Counted from the first letter of the stretch, positions 1 to 11,113 are shown. The stretch: 64,000 nt of DNA from Penaeus vannamei (GCF_042767895.1 NC_091564.1:34180741-34244740); one strand, 5' to 3'. Made by a program: numbers and translations. The notes: generated by a model from the letters alone, not told the origin.

Positions 1-430
1 CTTCAACAAAGTTGCAAACTGTTGTACTTTATAAATGCGACATCCAAAGCGAAAATTATATGTCTGATATATTTGTTTTTCATCACTCCAATTTTAAGTA
101 AAATTGACTGAAGTCCAAATTATACACACTATTATTACTATTATTATTACTATTATTATCAATATCACTGGAATTATAATTGTTATCATTATTTCTGTTA
201 TCATCATTATCCTCATTATTTGTATTACTATTACTGTTAATATCATCATCATTATAAGTATTGTGAAATATCATTACCCTTAATATCAATATTATCATCA
301 TCATGCCTTTATTACGATAACTATTTGCTGTTATTGTTGGCATTATCAGTGCAACATTTCTTATCATTACTATCACTGATATCGAATATTGATATTGTTA
401 TCGGTGCTGTCATTATCATCGTGATCAATT
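1..430 (+). repeat. M3 3' arm plus ATT/TCA microsatellite
   Basis: The window opens inside module M3, at the AACAAAGTTGCAAACTGTTG box, followed by the conserved GACTGAAGTCCAAATTATAC box and an imperfect ATT/TCA/ATC array to about 420. The same block recurs near 12549, 20228, 23635, 28258 and 41510. A 97-codon frame on the - strand rich in Ile, Met and Asn is only the microsatellite read through. Confidence 0.8.
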
Positions 431-930
<500 letters not shown>

Positions 931-970
931 GATTATTGTATAAATAAATAGGTTTCATTCATTTAACTAA

Positions 971-1041
971 GTTCTTGTGGTGTAGTGGTTACCATGGCTG
1001 ACTCTAAATCAGAGATCTCGGGTTCGATTCCCGACGGGGAC
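971..1041 (+). pseudogene. Q1: tRNA-Gln-like pseudogene, anticodon CTA
   Basis: The cloverleaf has acceptor GTTCTTG pairing with CGGGGAC, a perfect T arm (TCGGG/CCCGA around TTCGATT), and the anticodon-loop sequence CTCTAAA, which places CTA at 34-36. It is 71 nt long rather than 72 because one G after TCAG is missing. The A box (TGGTGTAGTGG) and B box (GGTTCGATTCC) are intact, and a T5 run lies about 16 nt downstream, so Pol III signals are present. The two copies with CTG suggest a tRNA-Gln ancestor. It is probably a repeat-borne pseudogene. Confidence 0.65.
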
Positions 1042-1460
1042 GCATTAAAGTCTACATTTTTCCATTTTCATTCATATTTGTGCGCGAATCCTTGATTTTC
1101 TTAGAGCTTATTTTTATTTATATCCATGTTTATTAAAAAGTTTATTCTCATTTAGAATCGTAATTATAACATCAAAATATTGTTGATAATATTTCCTTTC
1201 TTATGTATTTTTCATTTCATCATCATCATCATCATAGCTTTTATTATTATTGATATCATTATCATTATCATCGTTAGTATTATCATCATCACGATCGTCA
1301 TCTTCATTATATTCCTATCATCATCATACCTATAATCAATTATTGTTTATCGTTATCATTATTATTATCATTATAGTTATCGTTCCATTATTATAATCAA
1401 TTTTATGTTATCATCATAATTAACACATAATACTATTCTTATTTTTCTTATAATCTATTT
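1042..1460 (+). repeat. Q 3' flank and ATC/ATT microsatellite
   Basis: The conserved Q downstream flank (TTTGTGCGCGAATC and following) leads into an imperfect ATC/ATT array from about 1195 to 1440. No coding signal is seen. Confidence 0.75.
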
Positions 1461-1465
1461 ATCTT

Positions 1466-1984
1466 TAGAATGACATTTTTGGCCTGAGGAATAAACAGAA
1501 AATGAGTTCCTAACATTTATAAAAGAAATTTATTATTATATGAAATTGTCTGCGGTCGAAATTCAGTTCAGTTTTTATAGACATTATCGATCAAGAACTA
1601 TGTTAGCTCGCCACATGTACAAGATGTATAATTAGTTTTAAGATTGCTTTTTTATTGCTATATCACACCACAAGTCCCCTGTTTTAGAGAGAGCGAGCGA
1701 GGGAGAGAGACAGTGACAGACACAAAAAGAGAAAAGAGACAGACAGACAGGCAAAGAGTGCGGGAGAGAAAGTAAGATAAGGAGTGAGAGACAGAGACAG
1801 GGAGAGTATGAAAGGGAGAGAGATAGAGACTAGGAACTATGAGAGAGAGAAGGAGAGGGAAAAGAGTAAGTAGGAAAAAAAAAAAAAGAAAAAAAAGAGA
1901 CGGGAATAGAAAGAAAAGTAAGAGAGAGGAAAGAGATATAAATATAGAGAGAGCGAGAAAGAGAAAGGGCAGGAAAATGGGGAT
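1466..1984 (+). repeat. M4 module followed by AG-rich tract
   Basis: M4 has the AGAATGACATTTTTGGCCTG box, then a stretch containing GTCGAAATTCAG, TTAGCTCGCCACATG and CACCACAAGTCCCC. From about 1686 it becomes an imperfect purine tract with GACAGACAG and GAGAGA motifs. The same pair occurs at 9175, 24471, 29725 and 46850, and inverted at 54596-55060 and 58370-58975. Confidence 0.75.
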
Positions 1985-4340
1985 ATTTCACCCGTATTTA
2001 GCCCTTTTTTTGCACAATATAATTTTTGCCATCTTTTCCGGTGCCAATTAGGGACTGACCGCGGTTCATGGCGAGCTGTTCTACTGCACTGATTCTCTCT
2101 TCGACTGGTATAGTAAATTTTGGAATACAGTATCCAAGACGGTTTTTGTTATTTTATGGCGAGTCGTACTGTGATACAGATAACCAATATAAGTACGTAT
2201 CTGCAGGAAAACAACCGAGATCAGAGGAATGCATCTGGCAGCCTTGTCTCCCTATCGGGGTTAGGTGAAAGCATGGAGTGCAGGTGGTAGATAGACCTGG
2301 AAGCAGGTTGAAGATCTCTCACCTCATGGTCGCAGGTCTAAGATGCCAGGCAGATGATAAATGAAATTAGACAATGGCTGAGATTAATGAGAACATTGAT
2401 CTCACGGAAGAGAGTGGGGGCATCACTGCTGTTTCCATTGTGATCAACTGGGAGAGTAAACTAATCTTATAAATACAATAAGAAATATTCCCAAACCATG
2501 ACCGCCATTGTTAGTATCTGATACGGCACATTTTAAAAATGAAAAAAAGAGAAAGTGAAGCTCGAAGAAAGGAGGAACTGAATTGATATGGATTCAGGAT
2601 ATGTCCAAACAGATCCTATTTGTACTCTGCGCAACTTATATTTTATAATCAACTTCAGTTCGTTATTCGCTGGTAGATTCCTATTTCTCCCTTGTTCATT
2701 ATACGTCTCTATTTCAAGTATCTTTATCTAAAGTCATGATCATGAAAATGTTTATTTTTTTTATGGATAGGCCTGCATATTTGTTATAGAATTCCGTTAT
2801 TTCATCACGCCAACTTGTTACCGCTGTGGTCCTTAGCCTCCTTGTGTCAGCTTTTGTGTTTGATTTTCTTTCCTCTCTATTTTAATCCTCCCGAATTCTT
2901 TCCCTCTCCCTTTCTTCCTCTCTCTCTCTTTCTTAATCCTCTCTATCCCAGTACGCTTTCTCTCTCGTTTTCAATCCTCTCTCTCTTTCTCAATCCTCTC
3001 TCTCTCTCTTTCCGTCTCTCTTCTTCCCTCTTTCTTTCCATTTCTTACGCTAAGGAAGCGATTTATCGCATATTTACGAATAAACATTTTCACATAGCTG
3101 CCTTTGTTTACCTTTGTTTCAAGCCAAAAAATACCAAGGTTAGAATTTTGAATGTAATCCTTCCACCCCCAAATACTAGTTTTAAAATTGTTTGATTATG
3201 CCTTTATTATTCACGTTGGTATCATCAATAAAACCAATATATTTATGGCCTATAAATCGACAGAAAAATGAGAAGGACTAGGGACTCGAACCCTAGTCCC
3301 CTAGCCTCGAAGGTTGGTGTTGCATTCATTACGACATCTTGGATATTTACTAATTTGCTGTACGGAATTGATATGCTGCAGGTTTTGCATTTTGATTGTT
3401 TTCTGTTTGCGATGTGATTATTCCAGTGTATATTTGTATGTGTTAGAAATACAGAGAGGTAGAGAAAGGGAGAGATATTTAAAGTTTTTAGTTGATACTT
3501 CACATAAGCGCTTTAAAACGTTGTCCAAGGCAGACAAGCCTTGTTCACTGATGCCAGACATGAAGTGTCTTTCTATAAAGTACAAATCGTAACAGTCCTT
3601 GGAGAACATAGAAAAAGTCAAAATAGCACACAACATATATATATTTGGGTTTTAAAAGCAATAGACAAGTATTCCCACCAATACTCTCGGAAAGGGATAA
3701 GTATGCATAAATCGAGGGTGGAGTTTATTTCATTGGCGTTTGGTAACAGTTTCAGCGCGCATTTCAAAACAGCTGACAAGCTAGCGCCGCATCAAGAAAG
3801 CAGAGAAGTAAATAAATCTACCCAAACATCTTAACAAAGCGCAATATTTTCTCCTATATTCATTATAGTGCATCTAAAACAGTGACACACACTTCCGATG
3901 GGCAACCCTTGCACTCTGACGCGATATCAAAACGAATGAACATCCCTGGACTAAATATAGGCCTACCCAGTCCCAGAACATTCCCTGCTTAAAACGCCTA
4001 TAATTCATTCGATAGATACAACACGAACTTACATTCGGGCACTTAATGTGTGTGTGTGTGTGCGTGAGAGAGAGAGAGAGAGAGAGAGAGAGGCATAGAT
4101 AGAGAGGGGGAGGGCAAGCACAGACAGACACAGACAGACAACAAAAGAGACTGACATTACCTAGTATACATTAATGCAGCAAAATACAGTCAGAACCAAG
4201 GAATCATATGAATGAGAAAGACCAAAGAGGCATCTAAATACACGCTTCTATAACGACCAATACGGCAAGACAGAGCACAACCACATTATTATTTCCATCA
4301 TATGCTGGACGTCTGGAAATGGATGTAAAACAACTTTCAC
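1985..4340 (+). repeat. LCR copy A: 2.35-kb duplicated segment of unknown origin
   Basis: This segment is more complex than its surroundings and is repeated as copy B (30233-32582) and, inverted and truncated, as copy C (53090-54435). A and B run in parallel from GGGATATTTCACCCGTA to GCAACTTTCAC-like sequence with scattered substitutions and small indels. For example, B has about 25 extra bases near 30500 that A lacks. It contains the S tRNA-like unit on the - strand, a CT-rich tract (2890-3045) and a (GA)n patch at 4068-4092. Open frames of 60-130 codons are not preserved between copies, so I do not call genes. Its origin is unknown; an old low-copy transposon or a segmental duplication are both possible. 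Confidence 0.7.
3272..3343 (-). ncRNA. S1: tRNA-like Pol III unit in LCR copy A
   Basis: On the - strand the T arm is perfect (TAGGG/CCCTA around TTCGAGT), embedded in a longer inverted repeat GACTAGGG/CCCTAGTC. The B box GGTTCGAGTCC matches consensus, and a T5 run follows about 5 nt later. The D and anticodon arms are degenerate, with CCTTCGAGG in the anticodon region. I read it as a tRNA-derived relic or SINE head. An antisense reading gives a GTRTLVPL-type peptide with no meaning. Confidence 0.5.
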
Positions 4341-5228
4341 AGACGAAAGAGTATGAAAGAATTACATAAAGAGAGAACGAAAATTAGTAACAGACCGATA
4401 AAGAAATGAGATGAGACATGAAAGAGAGAGAGAGGTGAGGTAAAGTGAGAAAGAAGCAAGGGGATAAAGAACAAGAGAGAGAATGAGCGAGAGAGAGTGA
4501 GAGAGACATAGACAGACAGACAGAACGTGAGACAGACAGACAGACACAGAAAGACAAACAGGCATACCGAACAAGCGATAGACAAACAAACAGAGCGAGA
4601 GACAGGCAGATAGAAACAGACAGACAACCAAAGAGTAATACAAAGAGTACCATTAACGTAATAACAGTATACACCAATTCAGTATACATTTTAGCTTTAC
4701 CCAAAACTCTCTCGACCTCAAAGGCTTCAGCACTAAAAACCTTTGTTCTCTTTTTGGAAATTAAACCCATGATAAGAACTAAGTTACTTCAAGCAGATCA
4801 AGTTAATGAAAATAGTAATTAAAAAGAACAATTGGAAAAAATGCGCTAATTAGGGTAGCTGATGGCAAAGGATATCAAAAATAAGATTTAAAAATAGGTA
4901 TGTTTTTTAAAAACATTGTTTTGATACAGTATCCTGACACCCAAGATTTATGTTTAACATGGAAAGAGAGAGACAGACAGAAAGAGACCGACAGACAGAG
5001 AATACAACAACGAAAACTAGATAACAGAATGAAGCAAACAAGAACAAGAGATAAAAAAAAAATCTTTTTCTGGTACTTTCGTCGACACAAACCACAGCCC
5101 ACAATGGAATACAGTCAGCCTTCTGTTAAAAAATATCTAGTTCATGTTTCATTCGATGAACATCACGGCACTGATTGTTAACCCTCCCCCCCCCCCATCC
5201 CCTCCCCAAACAGACACCGCCCCCCAAA
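4341..5228 (+). other. Purine-rich low-complexity stretch, no gene
   Basis: Beyond the LCR boundary, A differs from B. There are scattered GAGAGA and GACAGACAG patches (4425-4620 and 4960-5000), then a short C-run near 5190. Leu/Ser/Cys-rich frames on the - strand come from these patches. I see no gene, splice pattern or RNA gene here. Confidence 0.6.
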
Positions 5229-5269
5229 AATATATATATATATATATATATATTTATAAATATATACAC

Positions 5270-5321
<52 letters not shown>
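5229..5321 (+). repeat. (TA)n microsatellite
   Basis: Two blocks of alternating TA separated by a short TATATACACATAAATA spacer. This is self-complementary DNA likely to form cruciform or slipped structures. Confidence 0.9.
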
Positions 5322-5322
<1 letters not shown>

Positions 5323-5463
5323 GAGAGAGAAAAAATAATAAAATAAAACTATAAAACGGGAGAAAAATTTAAAGTATTTACTGCCTTAAGTCATGTCTGT
5401 TGAGAATAACTTCAGAGGAAAATTATTGTTCGTATGTTACAAAGTTTACTTATGACGGTACGC

Positions 5464-5468
<5 letters not shown>

Positions 5469-5554
<86 letters not shown>

Positions 5555-5835
5555 TTTCCCCTTTCGATTCATCGATTTATTTATCCGTCTATGGTATCTG
5601 GCTATCCATCTATTTATTCCTCTACCTATGCATCTCTCTTTATGTCTATCTGTCTGTCTGTCTGCCTGTCTGTGTATCTATCTATTTATCACTCCATCCA
5701 TTCATTTATCTATCCATCTCTGTCTATTTGCCTCTCTCACTCACTCACTCACTCACTTACTCACTCACTCACTCACTCACTCACTCACTCACTCACTCAC
5801 TCACTCACTCACTCACTCACTCACTCACTCACTCT

Positions 5836-5868
<33 letters not shown>

Positions 5869-5880
5869 TCTACCTCTGTA
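5469..5880 (+). repeat. Compound (TC)n - (TCTA/TCTG)n - (TCAC)n microsatellite
   Basis: A (TC)n block (5469-5551) passes into imperfect TATC/TCTG repeats (5600-5735), a near-perfect (TCAC)n array (about 5735-5835) and a second (TC)n. Three forward frames of 110-226 codons run through it and are rejected as genes. Confidence 0.9.
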
Positions 5881-5943
5881 TCTGTCACTGTCACTGTCTC
5901 TGTCTCTATGCCAGATGACATAACAAAGAACAATTCTCATTTC

Positions 5944-5973
5944 CATATGACCATCCTTGAGGATGGTCATATG
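5944..5973. repeat. Perfect 14-bp inverted repeat
   Basis: Two 14-bp arms beginning CATATGACCATCC are separated by TG, giving a hairpin with a TTGA apex. It lies in non-microsatellite sequence and does not recur elsewhere in the window as far as I can see. Confidence 0.85.
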
Positions 5974-6340
5974 AGAAGAGCCAACTGTATCTCTCTCCCA
6001 CATGCTAAAAGTTTCTATAAAATAAACAGCAAACAAAATTACATATCTATTCCCCTTGATTCAGCACATCGCATGCGTCAAACAACGATTAGTTCTCAGC
6101 TGTATGATGTATAAATAAGGAAGACTGATTTTAGTCTACTCTTGAATAGATAGTATAGTCGAAGATAAAATTGATGTGTGTATATATGTAAGGCTACCTT
6201 AAAGAAACAAAGGGATACATTTATAAACTGTTAAAGATGATGAAGAATGTTCTCAAAAGATAAAAAGCCATTAGATTTACCTAAGGAAATAATAATGAAT
6301 ACATAAATAAATAAATTGGAAAAAAATGTAGTCTATAAGA
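5974..6340. other. AT-rich stretch, nothing recognised
   Basis: Unique AT-rich DNA up to the gap. No RNA gene, repeat module or convincing open frame is seen. Confidence 0.6.
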
Positions 6341-6840
6341 NNNNNNNNNNNNNNNNNNNNNNNNNNNNNNNNNNNNNNNNNNNNNNNNNNNNNNNNNNNN
6401 NNNNNNNNNNNNNNNNNNNNNNNNNNNNNNNNNNNNNNNNNNNNNNNNNNNNNNNNNNNNNNNNNNNNNNNNNNNNNNNNNNNNNNNNNNNNNNNNNNNN
6501 NNNNNNNNNNNNNNNNNNNNNNNNNNNNNNNNNNNNNNNNNNNNNNNNNNNNNNNNNNNNNNNNNNNNNNNNNNNNNNNNNNNNNNNNNNNNNNNNNNNN
6601 NNNNNNNNNNNNNNNNNNNNNNNNNNNNNNNNNNNNNNNNNNNNNNNNNNNNNNNNNNNNNNNNNNNNNNNNNNNNNNNNNNNNNNNNNNNNNNNNNNNN
6701 NNNNNNNNNNNNNNNNNNNNNNNNNNNNNNNNNNNNNNNNNNNNNNNNNNNNNNNNNNNNNNNNNNNNNNNNNNNNNNNNNNNNNNNNNNNNNNNNNNNN
6801 NNNNNNNNNNNNNNNNNNNNNNNNNNNNNNNNNNNNNNNN
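6341..6840. other. Assembly gap (500 N)
   Basis: Exactly 500 N, a fixed-size pad. True distance is unknown. Open frames that cross it are artefacts of reading N as X. Confidence 0.99.
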
Positions 6841-6950
6841 CAAATAAACAAGATCATGCATAAAATAACTCTTGTCACGTGTTTAAATCACCTTTCCTCA
6901 AACCTCAAACTACTCAGTTTAAATACATGATCACCGAAGAACTTAACCAC

Positions 6951-7068
6951 AACGCAGTGGTGCACTGGTACGGCGCGTGACTTCGACTCCGAGGTCCCGC
7001 GTTCGATTCCCAGTCAAGCCGAGTGGACGGTGTGGTTCCACGCAGGTACCCTACGGCAATAACCTTTT
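6951..7068 (+). ncRNA. R1: tRNA-like Pol III unit with invariant 70-nt core
   Basis: The core is 6951-7020. It has an A box (TGGTGCACTGG, 6958-6968), a B box (GTTCGATTCC, 7001-7010) and, 45 nt after the core, a T-run at 7065-7071 that would stop Pol III. The D arm is canonical (GTGC/GCGC around ACTGGTACG). The T stem is broken at two pairs, and the anticodon region forms a 7-bp hairpin GACTTCG/CGAGGTC with an ACTC loop instead of a 5-bp stem and 7-nt loop. No acceptor stem pairs with the 3' TCAAGCC. It is therefore tRNA-derived but unlikely to decode; a Pol III ncRNA or SINE head fits. The 3' extension (GAGTGGACGGTGTGG and on) is semi-conserved. Confidence 0.6.
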
Positions 7069-7071
7069 TTT

Positions 7072-7448
7072 ATTTATTTCTTTTATGATTGTATAATTTG
7101 GTGTGCAGTTATCACAAAAATAAATAAAATAATCAAAATCATTTACATAACATATTATGCAACTTACTCGGGAATATTGTGTGAGAACAATCATTAGTTT
7201 CTCTTTAGTGAGGTGTCTCACAGTCATAATATCGCTATCACTAAGCTAATCTATTAATCCCAGTCGGCAATGTGACCTTTCCTACTAGCCGATGGCAATT
7301 TTGTTAACAAAAAAGACCTACTATATGATCAATTCAATATGGTTCTTGTAGTTTTTACAAAGTCATTCTCAAGAAATTACATATAAATGTGTTTTTGGAG
7401 TGTCGGTGGAGAGGGAGGGGGGAGGGGGGAGGCGGGACGGGGATCCAA

Positions 7449-7487
<39 letters not shown>

Positions 7488-7498
7488 GGGGGGGATTA
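7072..7498 (+). repeat. R-to-G spacer, G-run tract (7405-7442) and (GA)n
   Basis: The spacer holds the conserved AATTTGGTGTGCAGTT, GTCGGCAATGTGACC and AAAAAAGACCTACTATATGA boxes. The G tract is a set of G3-G6 runs with 1-3 nt loops, a G-quadruplex pattern. Here it joins directly to a (GA)n/G tract and Q2, skipping M3 and M1, so a deletion junction lies near 7452. Confidence 0.7.
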
Positions 7499-7570
7499 TT
7501 GTATAAACAAATAGGTTTCTTTCCCTAAAGTAAGTTTCTGTGGTGTACTGGTTACCATGGCTGACTCTAA

Positions 7571-8809
7571 GGCCCGTACTTTTAAAACCTTTCGCCAGGG
7601 CTGGCGAAGGCTTTCGCCGGGCGATCCGGAATTTCGTACTTTTAAAATCATGCCTGGCGAACGTTCGCCAGGGCTGGCGAAAGATCATATTGGAACAGCC
7701 TGGCGAAGAGAGCTGTTTGAATACCATTTTCTTGCTTTCAAATTATAAATTAGTAATATATTTGTGTATGATAGGATGTAGGAATCACATTGAAATTATA
7801 AAATATCTTAAAATCATAATTTATTATGAAATAACGTATATACGTATTTTTTTTCAAAACCTTCGATGTTCCAGGCGAGAGCTCAAGACATCAGCTGTAT
7901 TCCTACCCCCCTACCCCTACCCCCCACCCCCGAGATGACTTATTTAGATTTAGGTTGTTGTTATTTTGGTTGTAAGGATAATGTTCTTTTCACAAATATT
8001 ACCAGAAGTGTTTTTTATGGCGGCATGTTTACTTTTGGCTATAGAAACATAGCTGTAGTGCTCCACTGCCCTATAATGAGGCGTCTTTAATGATACCCTT
8101 GTAGGCCTACAGTTCAATATCTTACATCAGTTAGGAATAGTAAAATAGTAATTTTTAAACTCTTGTTAAAGTATAAAGTTATTTTTTGTATAAAAGTATA
8201 AGGTTGATACAGTATAGTATAAAGTACTTTTAAAACCTTTCGCCAATGCTGGCGTTCGCCTGGCGAAGCTTCGCCAGGCGAACATCTAAGTGAGGGAGGC
8301 CTTACTTTTAAACTAAGGCAGGTGTTCGCCAGGCCTGGCGAACGAAAGGGATCGCCAGGCGCTAACATCTTGGATTCCTGATAAATCTAGCGCTTCGGCG
8401 AATAAAAAAAAAAAACGCGAGAAAAAGCAAAAGGTTTTAAAAGTACGGGCCATAAAGTTAACCTTGTTATAGTATAAAGTGTAGTATAGCATAAAGTATA
8501 AAGTTAATTTTGTTATAGTATAAAGATATTTTCAACTTCAGTTAAATTTTAACTCCTTTGTTATAGTATAAAGTGAGACTATTGCGGAAACAACATTTTC
8601 GTCTTCTCTCGAGGTTAATAATTAAGTTTCGGTTATGTTATGTGCACTGCAGATGTAAACAAATTTGCGCTAGATTTAGCGGGAATGCAAGATGTTAGCG
8701 CCTGGCGAACGTTGGGTTTAAAAGTAAGGCCTCCCTCACTCAGAGGTTCGCCTGGCGAAGCTTCGCCAGGTGAACGCCAGCACTGGCGAAGGTTTTAAAA
8801 GTACGGGCT
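7571..8809 (+). mobile_element. MITE of 1239 bp, PIF/Harbinger-like by its TSD
   Basis: The ends are GGCCCGTACTTTTAAAACC and its inverse (GGTTTTAAAAGTACGGGCT), flanked by a 3-bp TAA duplication (7568-7570 and 8810-8812). A TAA/TTA duplication with G/C-rich ends is the known signature of PIF/Harbinger elements. It has no transposase frame, so it is non-autonomous. The interior is packed with GGCGAA/TTCGCC inverted repeats, including perfect palindromes near 8251-8281, and a set of degenerate GTATAAAGTTA repeats (8165-8580). A nested copy of the same ends lies at 8222-8453. Confidence 0.75.
8222..8453 (+). mobile_element. Nested ~230-bp MITE copy
   Basis: It starts GTACTTTTAAAACCTTTCGCC and ends GGTTTTAAAAGTACGGGCC. 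The left end lacks the outer GGCCC. Its left 150 bp match, in inverse orientation, the right 150 bp of the outer element (about 8653-8809), including the GTGAGGGAGGCCTTAC box and the GGCGCTAACATCTTG box. It sits inside the GTATAAAG-type repeats, so one family member inserted into a larger one. Confidence 0.6.
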
Positions 8810-8847
8810 TAAATCAAGATATCTTGGGTTCGATTCCCGACGGGTAC

Positions 8848-9330
8848 ACATTAAATTTTCATTTTTCTATTTTCATTTATATTTGTGCGCAAATCATTGA
8901 TTTTCTTAGAACTTATTTTTATTGATATCCATGTTTATTAAAAAGTTTATTCTCATTTAGAATCGTAATTATGACATCAAAATATTGTTGATAATATTTC
9001 CTTTCTTATGTATTTTTCATTTCATCATCTTCATAGCTTTTATTATCATTGATATCATTATCATTATCATCGTTAGTATTATCATCATCACCCTTATAAT
9101 CATCATGATCGACATTTCATTTTTATATTCTTATCTTCATTATACCTATAATCAATTATTGTGTTATTATTATATGAAATTGTCTACGGTCGAAATTCAG
9201 TGTTCAGTATTTATAGAAAATTATCGATTAAGAACTATGTTAGCTCGCCACATGTACAAAATATAAAATTAGTTTTAAGATTGCTTTTTTATTGCTATAT
9301 CACACCACAAGTCCCCTATTTTAGAGGGAA
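8848..9330 (+). repeat. Q 3' flank, ATC array and M4 3' arm
   Basis: The normal Q downstream flank and an ATC/ATT array (9020-9160) join directly to ATGAAATTGTCTACGGTCG. The AGAATGACATTTTTGG part of M4 is therefore missing, a second internal deletion in this unit. Confidence 0.7.
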
Positions 9331-9870
9331 CGAGAGAGTAAGAGAGACAGTGACAGACACAAAAAGAGAAAAGAGACAGACAGACAGGCAAAGAGTGCGG
9401 GAGAGAAAGTAAGATAAGGAGACAGAGACAGGGAGAGTATGAAAGGGAGTGAGATAGAGACTAGGAATTATGAGAGAGAGAGGGAGAGAGAAAAGAGTAA
9501 GAAAAAAAGAGAAGGGAATAGAAAGTAGGAGAGATTACCTGAGGTTTGTTCAATTAGTCTCAAAAATGTATATTATTATTATTGTCGTGTCTTTGGTAAT
9601 ACTGGATTTTTTTCTCCTTTCTTCTGTGATATATTTCACCATTTATGCTCGCTTATGAAAAATAAATATTGACTCTCCCTTTTTTGGTAATCATTTAGTT
9701 ACTTAAATTCGAAGATTCCTATTTATAATCTCATAAAACAGGAACAGCTTTCATAGCATTCATACAATAGAATTATTAGCATAGCATAAAAATTACTGAG
9801 GCTCAAATTACTTTATATTTTAATGCTAGGTTCAAGTTTAGTACTCCATATGAGAGAGAGAAGACAGAGT
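9325..9870 (+). repeat. AG-rich tract and M1b module
   Basis: An imperfect GAGACAGAC-type tract (9330-9530) leads into M1b. M1b is a shortened M1: GATTACCTGAGGTTTGTTCA, then GTCGTGT, then GGATTTTTTTCTCC, missing the GGAAACTCTGAAGG part. Confidence 0.75.
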
Positions 9871-9965
9871 TCGAACTAGAAAGGCGGACTGACAGGCGGG
9901 CAGGCAGACAGAGAAAGAAAACAGGAGAGAGGACAGATATTGAGCCAGACAGACGAACAGACAAG

Positions 9966-10005
<40 letters not shown>

Positions 10006-10425
10006 GAGAGAGACCGAGAGAGAGAGAGAGAGAAGGAAAGAGGGAGAAAAAGAAAGAGAGAGAGGAGAAAGAGAAAGGGCATCCATAGCATTTTCAAAGG
10101 AAATCTAACAAATTTATTCAAAACTGATTGAGGTCCAAATTATAATCACCTCATCATGAATATCATTATTATCCTTAACAGCATTATTTCATCATTACCA
10201 TTCTCTTCAATATTATTATAATCATTAGTACTACTATTATTATTATCTTGATGCTATTAATGTATCATCATCATCATAACTATCATTAACTATCATTACC
10301 GTTATTATCAGTATCATTACCATCGTCCCTTTATTATATAACTATTATTGATGTTATCACTGGCATTGACATTATTAATACATCTTTTTTATCATTACTA
10401 TCACTGATGTCGATTTGTGTGTGTG
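9871..10425 (+). repeat. GA/GACA tract, (CA)n, and ATT array
   Basis: Purine repeats flank a (CA)20-like tract (9969-10002), followed by the GGCATCCATAGCATTTTC box, GACTGAGGTCCAAATTATA and an ATT/ATC array. The latter box also precedes the array of M3, which supports common ancestry of the modules. Confidence 0.8.
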
Positions 10426-11018
10426 TGTGTGTGTATTGTTATTATCGTGATAAAATTTTATAAAACCCTATTTTTTCTCTGGGATGACCTCAGGTTTGCT
10501 AATTTTGTCTCAAAAAGGGGCCTTGTGAGTTTTTTTTTCATTATCATTATTGTCGTGCGTTTTACTTTTCGGCAATGCTGGAAACTGCATAATTATTATA
10601 AGTATAATTTAATCATTATAATAAGTAAAATTATAATAATAAGTAAAATTATAATAAGTATAATTTTTCCCCTTCTCTTTGTCATATCTTCCACCAGGTC
10701 AGGTAGTTCATGAATATATATATTAGTTAAATTATGTTTCGTTTATTGAGATTTCTTAGTTCGTTGAATAACACCAATCCTATTTATAATCTTATAAACC
10801 AAAAACAGCTTACAAATAATTTGCAAAAGCATTAATAGCATAATATATAAAATTTACTGCTCCTCAAATTACTGTAAATGTCAGTGTTACGTGAACTGTA
10901 GCAGTTTGCCTTGAGTTCAATATATTCTGTTTTTAATTTGTTTTTATTCTACCTATTCGTTCTTTGGCAAATTTGGTACCTCATATGAGAGAGATAGAGA
11001 GAGAGAGAGAGATTTAGA
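10426..11018 (+). repeat. M2 module
   Basis: M2 has TCTCTGGGATGACCTCAGG, AGGGGCCTTGTGAG, GTCGTGCGTTTTAC and GGCAATGCTGGAAACTGC, then a run of ATTATAATAAGTA repeats and CTTCCACCAGGTCAGGTAG. Frames of about 100 codons here are not conserved among copies. Confidence 0.75.
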
Positions 11019-11022
11019 GTCA

Positions 11023-11113
<91 letters not shown>
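11019..11113 (+). repeat. (CA)n microsatellite
   Basis: Nearly perfect CA dinucleotides preceded by CATATGAGAGAG and a short GA tract. Confidence 0.95.

Larger units (their letters stand above)
7534..8847 (+). pseudogene. Q2: tRNA-Gln-like unit split by a transposon
   Basis: The 5' half is 7534-7570 (GTTTCTG acceptor, A box, anticodon arm up to nucleotide 37) and the 3' half resumes at 8813 with a B box and CGGGTAC. The MITE entered through the anticodon loop, and the duplicated TAA corresponds to tRNA nucleotides 35-37. Without the insert the loop would read CTCTAAA (anticodon CTA). The 3' acceptor carries an extra change (CGGGTAC), so the unit is inactivated. Confidence 0.8.

Noticed and set aside
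83..376. Recurrent frames starting MIVMIRNVALIMPTITA (also 12667, 23733, 28378, 39244, 49598, 56027, 59912, 63216)
   Set aside because: They read the ATT/TCA microsatellite plus its flank. Length and sequence shift with microsatellite indels and the residues are nearly all Ile, Met, Asn.
2068..2268. 66-codon frame in LCR copy A and the matching frame at 30320
   Set aside because: The two copies diverge and end differently, no domain is recognisable, and copy C lacks the region.
2250..2480. Possible snRNA in LCR copy A
   Set aside because: I looked for U1/U5-like stems, a proximal promoter and an Sm site and could not support any of them.
6277..6930. Frames spanning the N gaps here and at 51543-52308
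   Set aside because: Composed almost entirely of X from undefined bases.
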